Shown: positions 30,658-33,742 of the stretch, piece by piece
Layout of the letters: each line of letters opens with the position of its first letter
How positions within the stretch are numbered: the stretch's first letter is position 1
DNA from: Deltaproteobacteria bacterium
GTDB lineage: Bacteria; Desulfobacterota; Syntrophia; Syntrophales; Smithellaceae
Direction of reading: 5' to 3'
Length of the DNA: 33,742 nucleotides
Assembly: GCA_022703375.1 (NCBI GenBank)
Contig: JAKLDS010000024.1
Coordinates: 1 to 33,742 of the forward strand
Notes under the pieces: model-generated
Told to the model about the DNA's origin: nothing
Database searches by the model: none
The model's input: the letters and a program-made list of their open reading frames with translations, nothing else
Position numbers and translations under genes: made by a program

Positions 30658-30723
30658 ATGAAAAAATATTATTACAGCTACTACTATTATATCCCCGGAC
30701 CATATCGAGCCGCCCACTGCTGA
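30658..30723 (+). CDS. Tyr-rich leader peptide (putative attenuator)
   Basis: 21 codons, start ATG 30658 with GGGGG nine bases upstream; an in-frame ATG at 30649 touches that site and is less suitable. The product begins MKKYYYSYYYYIPGPY and has eight Tyr, seven in two adjacent blocks, then a short tail ending HC before TGA. It is followed 24 bases later by a terminator hairpin and then livJ. Clustered codons for one amino acid, a short ORF, a terminator and a transport operon are the architecture of ribosome-mediated attenuation (compare the pheL and trpL leaders). Stalling at Tyr codons when Tyr-tRNA is scarce would favour read-through. This is inference; I know of no published example for this gene. 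Confidence 0.7.
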   Translation: MKKYYYSYYYYIPGPYRAAHC

Positions 30724-30747
30724 AACAAGAGAAAAAAAGAGCGAACA

Positions 30748-30783
30748 AGCCACGGGCAGCAAGAAAAACCGTGGCTTTTTATT
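30748..30783 (+). terminator. Attenuator-type terminator between leader ORF and livJ
   Basis: AGCCACGG (30748-30755) pairs perfectly with CCGTGGCT (30769-30776) across a 13-base loop, followed by TTTTATTTT. A possible antiterminator is GAGCCGC (30707-30713, inside the leader ORF) pairing with GTGGCTT (30771-30777) with two G-U pairs. The leader-derived strand would be free only if a ribosome stalls upstream at the Tyr codons. Confidence 0.75.
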
Positions 30784-30820
30784 TTATTGTTTTTTAAAGG
30801 AATTAAAAAGGGAGGTATTT

Positions 30821-31963
30821 ATGTTAAAAAAATTAGGGGGAGTTATTTTTGTTTTAATGTTTGCTTTTTTAATGGCAGGCAGTGCTTTTTGTGCCGAGCC
30901 GATTAAAATCGGGGGGCTGTTTTCCGTCTCCGGACCGGCTGCTTTTCTGGGCGAACCGGAACGCAATACCGCCAAGATGATGGTTGATGAAATTAATAAA
31001 GCCGGTGGTATTAAGGGCAGTAAAATTGAACTAATCGTCTATGACACACAGGCTGATCCAACCAAAGCCGTCCAGCTGGCGAACAAACTGATTAAAGACG
31101 ACAAGGTGGCTGCGATAATCGGCCCCAGCACGACAGGTGATAGCATGGCAATTATTCCGATTGTCGAAAAAGCCGAAATACCGCTGATTTCCTGCGCTGC
31201 CGGCGCTAAAATAACCGATCCGGTGAAAAAGTGGGTTTTCAAAACGGCGCAAAACGACAATCTGGCCGTGCAGCGAATTTACGAATATATGAATAAACAA
31301 AAAATAGTGAAAATCGCGATCGTCACTGTTTCCGACGGCTTTGGGGCTTCGGGAAGAGAGCAGCTTAAGTTACAGGCCGACAAGTTCGGCATTAAAATTA
31401 TTTCCGATGAAACTTACGGACCTCAGGATAAGGACATGACCGCACAGTTGACTAAAATTCGCGGCAGTGAAGCTCAGGCGATTATCTGCTGGGGAACCAA
31501 TCCCGGCCCGGCTGTTGTCGCGCGTAATGTTAAGCAGTTGGGAATTACCCTCCCTCTGTTCATGAGTCATGGAGTCTCTTCCAAAAAATTCATTGAACTG
31601 GCCGGTGAAGGCGCGGAAGGAATAATTCTGCCCTCCGGACGCGTCATCGTAGCCGGCCAGCTGCCGAAAAACGATCCCCAGAAAAAGGCCTTGCTCAACT
31701 ATGTTAACAACTACCGCAAGCATTATAAAGTGGAAGGAGATCACTTCGGCGGCCATGCTTATGACGCGATTATGCTGATTAAAGGCGCCATTGAACGCGG
31801 CGGCGCTCTACCTGCGGCAATTCGCGATGAACTGGAAAAAACCAAAAGTTTTGCCGGCATCGGAGGAACGTTCTCTTTTTCCGCACAGGATCATGCCGGC
31901 CTGACCAGCGATGCCTTTGTACTGGTGCAGGTCAGGAATAAAGAATGGAAACTGGTTAAATAA
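30821..31963 (+). CDS. livJ: Branched-chain-type amino acid ABC transporter, substrate-binding protein
   Basis: 380 residues with AAGGGAGG upstream. Sec signal peptide (MLKKLGGVIFVLMFAFLMAGSAFCA), then the periplasmic binding fold of the LivJ family: IKIGGLFSVSGPAAFLGEPERN, GGIKGSKIELIVYDTQADPTKAV, AIIGPSTTGDS, VKKWVFKTAQNDN, and GGHAYDAIML. The family binds Leu/Ile/Val but also aromatic and other carboxylates or amides, so the substrate is not fixed. The Tyr-rich leader upstream hints that tyrosine or another aromatic may regulate or be the cargo. A strong hairpin separates it from livH, which would favour excess binding protein. Confidence 0.92.
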   Translation: MLKKLGGVIFVLMFAFLMAGSAFCAEPIKIGGLFSVSGPAAFLGEPERNTAKMMVDEINKAGGIKGSKIELIVYDTQADPTKAVQLANKLIKDDKVAAIIGPSTTGDSMAIIPIVEKAEIPLISCAAGAKITDPVKKWVFKTAQNDNLAVQRIYEYMNKQKIVKIAIVTVSDGFGASGREQLKLQADKFGIKIISDETYGPQDKDMTAQLTKIRGSEAQAIICWGTNPGPAVVARNVKQLGITLPLFMSHGVSSKKFIELAGEGAEGIILPSGRVIVAGQLPKNDPQKKALLNYVNNYRKHYKVEGDHFGGHAYDAIMLIKGAIERGGALPAAIRDELEKTKSFAGIGGTFSFSAQDHAGLTSDAFVLVQVRNKEWKLVK

Positions 31964-31986
31964 TTTCCTGACGCCAACAATCAGAA

Positions 31987-32020
31987 GCAAGCCCGGGTGT
32001 AAACTCAGGCCCGGGCTTGC
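31987..32020 (+). terminator. Intercistronic hairpin between livJ and livH
   Basis: An 11-bp perfect stem GCAAGCCCGGG (31987-31997) / CCCGGGCTTGC (32010-32020), loop 12 bases. There is no T run, so it is more likely an mRNA-stabilising or partial-attenuation hairpin, keeping livJ message above livHM, than a full terminator. Confidence 0.7.
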
Positions 32021-32040
32021 TGTAATCAGCAGACAAATAA

Positions 32041-32925
32041 ATGGACAATTCCCGGCAACTGATTCAATATATTTTATCCGGACTTGCCAATGGCGCTATT
32101 TATGCGCTCATTGGTTTCGGCTTCGCCATTATTCATAATTCCACAAGCATTATCAATTTCGCCCAGGGCGAGTTTGTCATGTTAGGCGGAATGCTGACAG
32201 TCTTTTTTCTGGTCTTTTTGCAGGCACCGCTTCTTGCGGCTATCTCTCTGGCTATCGTTATCACCACTTTGATCGGCATAATTTTCGAACGTCTCGCTTT
32301 CCGGCCGTTGAAAAACGCCAAACCCATCAGCCTGGTCATCATCACTATCGGCGCCAGCATTCTGATTCGCGGCCTCGCAATGCTAATCTGGGGAAAAGAC
32401 ACCCATGCACTGCCGGCGTTTTCCGGAGATGAACCTATCTACATTGCCGGAGCAACAATAATGCCCCAGCATCTCTGGATTTTCGCGATAACAATCGTAA
32501 TTATTATTCTTAACAAATCATTCTTCAGTTACAGCATCGTCGGCAAAGCCATGCGCGCCTGCGCTTATAACAGTCAGGCGGCCAGCCTCGTCGGCATAGA
32601 CGTTAAAACAATGGTACTGTTCTCCTTTGTCATCAGTTCGGCAATCGGCTCGCTGGCAGGCATCATTATCGCTCCCCTAACCATGACCGCCTACGATGTC
32701 GGTATCATGCTGGGGTTGAAAGGTTTCTGCGCCGTCATTATCGGCGGCATGAGCAGCGGCCTGGGAACCGTGCTGGGAGGCCTGTTGCTGGGACTGCTCG
32801 AGTCACTGGGCGCCGGATACATCTCGGCCAGTTACAAGGACGCCATCGCTTTTATTATTTTGCTGTTAATACTTTTTTTCCGGCCACAGGGGTTGTTTGC
32901 CGCGAAGGAAACGGAAAGAGTTTAG
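32041..32925 (+). CDS. livH: Branched-chain-type amino acid ABC transporter permease LivH
   Basis: 294 residues, about eight transmembrane helices. The conserved LivH/LivM loop is seen: SQAASLVGIDVKTMVLFSFVISSAIGSLAG, and the N-terminal signature IQYILSGLANGAIYALIGFGFAIIHNSTSIINFAQGEF. It forms the inner-membrane channel with LivM. The start at 32041 follows the intercistronic hairpin closely with only a weak ribosome site. The next gene starts 12 bases after its stop. The ATPase genes livG and livF should follow outside the window. Confidence 0.95.
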   Translation: MDNSRQLIQYILSGLANGAIYALIGFGFAIIHNSTSIINFAQGEFVMLGGMLTVFFLVFLQAPLLAAISLAIVITTLIGIIFERLAFRPLKNAKPISLVIITIGASILIRGLAMLIWGKDTHALPAFSGDEPIYIAGATIMPQHLWIFAITIVIIILNKSFFSYSIVGKAMRACAYNSQAASLVGIDVKTMVLFSFVISSAIGSLAGIIIAPLTMTAYDVGIMLGLKGFCAVIIGGMSSGLGTVLGGLLLGLLESLGAGYISASYKDAIAFIILLLILFFRPQGLFAAKETERV

Positions 32926-32936
32926 CCTAAAAAATC

Positions 32937-33742
32937 ATGACAAAAGAAAAACGGGAAATAATATTTTTTTTAATCTTCGCACTGGCGGTGCTCAGCGCGC
33001 CGTTTTTTTTCCGGGAAAGTTATTTATTAAATGTCATGGTTTTCATCGGCATCAATACCATGCTGGCAGTGGCCTTAAATCTGCTGATGGGCTATGCCGG
33101 CCAGATTTCTCTGGGGCACGCGGCATTTTTCGGAATGGGTGCCTATGCTTCCGCCATTCTGACGGCAAAATTCGGTTTTAATCCCTGGCCGGCAATCATT
33201 GTCGCCGCCGCAACGGCGGGATTACTCGCCTTTATCATCGGCTTTCCGATTTTAAAGTTGAAAGGGCATTATCTGGCAATGGCAACTCTGGGCTTCGGCA
33301 TTATCATGTACATTGTGTTCAACGAAACAGTGGACATAACCGGAGGCCCGTCCGGATTTTCGGGCATACCCAATATCAGCATCGGTTCTTTTATCTTCGA
33401 CAACGACTGGCGTAATTATTATCTAATCTGGATATTCACTCTTGCGGTGATGTTATTATCGTTAAATTTATCCGGCTCGCGCATCGGTCGCGCGCTGCGC
33501 GCCATCCATGATTCGGAAGTTGCCGCGCGCGTCATGGGAATCAACGTCCGGATTTTGAAAGTGCAGATATTCACGGTATCCGCCGTCATTTCCGCCTTAG
33601 CCGGCAGCCTCTATGCCCATACCATGACCTTTATTGCACCGGCTTCGTTCGGTTTCAATTTTTCCGTCGAGATGGTCACCATGGTTATCATCGGCGGTAT
33701 GGGCAGTATTTACGGCTCGTTTCTCGGCGCGGCCATCCTGAC
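32937..33742 (+). CDS. livM: Branched-chain-type amino acid ABC transporter permease LivM, 3'-truncated
   Basis: 268 complete codons from the ATG at 32937 to the window end, with no stop. A polytopic protein: MTKEKREIIFFLIFALAVLSAPF, NTMLAVALNLLMGYAGQISLGHAAFFGMGAY, GHYLAMATLGFGIIMYI, and the cytoplasmic loop SRIGRALRAIHDSEVAARVMGINV that contacts the ATPase. The frame is the third liv gene, 11 bases after livH. A full-length protein would be about 300-330 residues. Confidence 0.93.
   Translation, partial: MTKEKREIIFFLIFALAVLSAPFFFRESYLLNVMVFIGINTMLAVALNLLMGYAGQISLGHAAFFGMGAYASAILTAKFGFNPWPAIIVAAATAGLLAFIIGFPILKLKGHYLAMATLGFGIIMYIVFNETVDITGGPSGFSGIPNISIGSFIFDNDWRNYYLIWIFTLAVMLLSLNLSGSRIGRALRAIHDSEVAARVMGINVRILKVQIFTVSAVISALAGSLYAHTMTFIAPASFGFNFSVEMVTMVIIGGMGSIYGSFLGAAIL

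Overview
This window looks like a chromosomal contig from an anaerobic deltaproteobacterium-like organism, with Syntrophaceae (Syntrophus/Smithella) as the best guess. That assignment is inferred from gene content and order: ispA-dxs-tlyA-ispH, tmk-holB-ricT-metG, a selenocysteine tRNA, small ferredoxin and NifU-like proteins, a liv transporter and a StlD/DarB-type ketosynthase. No 16S or other phylogenetic marker was available to test it.

Positions 1-6180 (+ strand) hold an isoprenoid block: the 3' end of ispA, dxs, a TlyA rRNA methyltransferase and an IspH fused in frame to a UbiA-type membrane prenyltransferase. A lipoprotein, a NifU-like scaffold, a 59-residue 2[4Fe-4S] ferredoxin and a terminator follow. 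Positions 6300-10700 are housekeeping: tmk, holB, ricT/PSP1-type and metG. Positions 10705-12987 (- strand) encode a DsbC-like thiol oxidoreductase with a small c-type cytochrome, and an MFS carrier. A tRNA-Sec (anticodon TCA) lies at 13292-13389 (-). It is followed by a small Cys-rich ORF, a class I glutamine amidotransferase and an MNT/HEPN toxin-antitoxin pair with a palindromic operator.

Positions about 16000-20050 are the accessory core. I read them as an integron-type gene-cassette array without an integrase in view (a CALIN-like cluster). Four attC-like sites follow stop codons. For three consecutive or near-consecutive cassettes, the first seven bases (GTTCGCT, GTTACCC, GTTGGGA) are exact reverse complements of the cassette's own R'' box, which is the geometry produced by cassette circularisation. 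Cargo: an Abi_C-type abortive-infection protein, an RHH/RelE module, a ParD-like/RelE module, a PsiE-family membrane protein and a Tat-signal ATC-hydrolase-family protein. This is largely defence and addiction cargo.

Positions 20086-24205 carry TspO, a CPBP protease, an MBL-fold hydrolase, a YgbA-type protein and an unusual crotonase that lacks both hydratase glutamates. Positions 24218-30368 (- strand) carry rmuC, a StlD/DarB-type ketosynthase, a B12-binding-type radical SAM protein, and a signalling set (response regulator, CheC-like phosphatase, PAS-GGDEF cyclase). From 30658 a 21-codon ORF with eight Tyr codons and a strong terminator precedes livJ-livH-livM (livM runs off the end). This looks like a tyrosine-sensing transcription attenuator controlling a branched-chain-type amino acid ABC transporter.

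The observations most worth following up are the cassette array, the Tyr-rich leader upstream of livJ, and the IspH-UbiA fusion.
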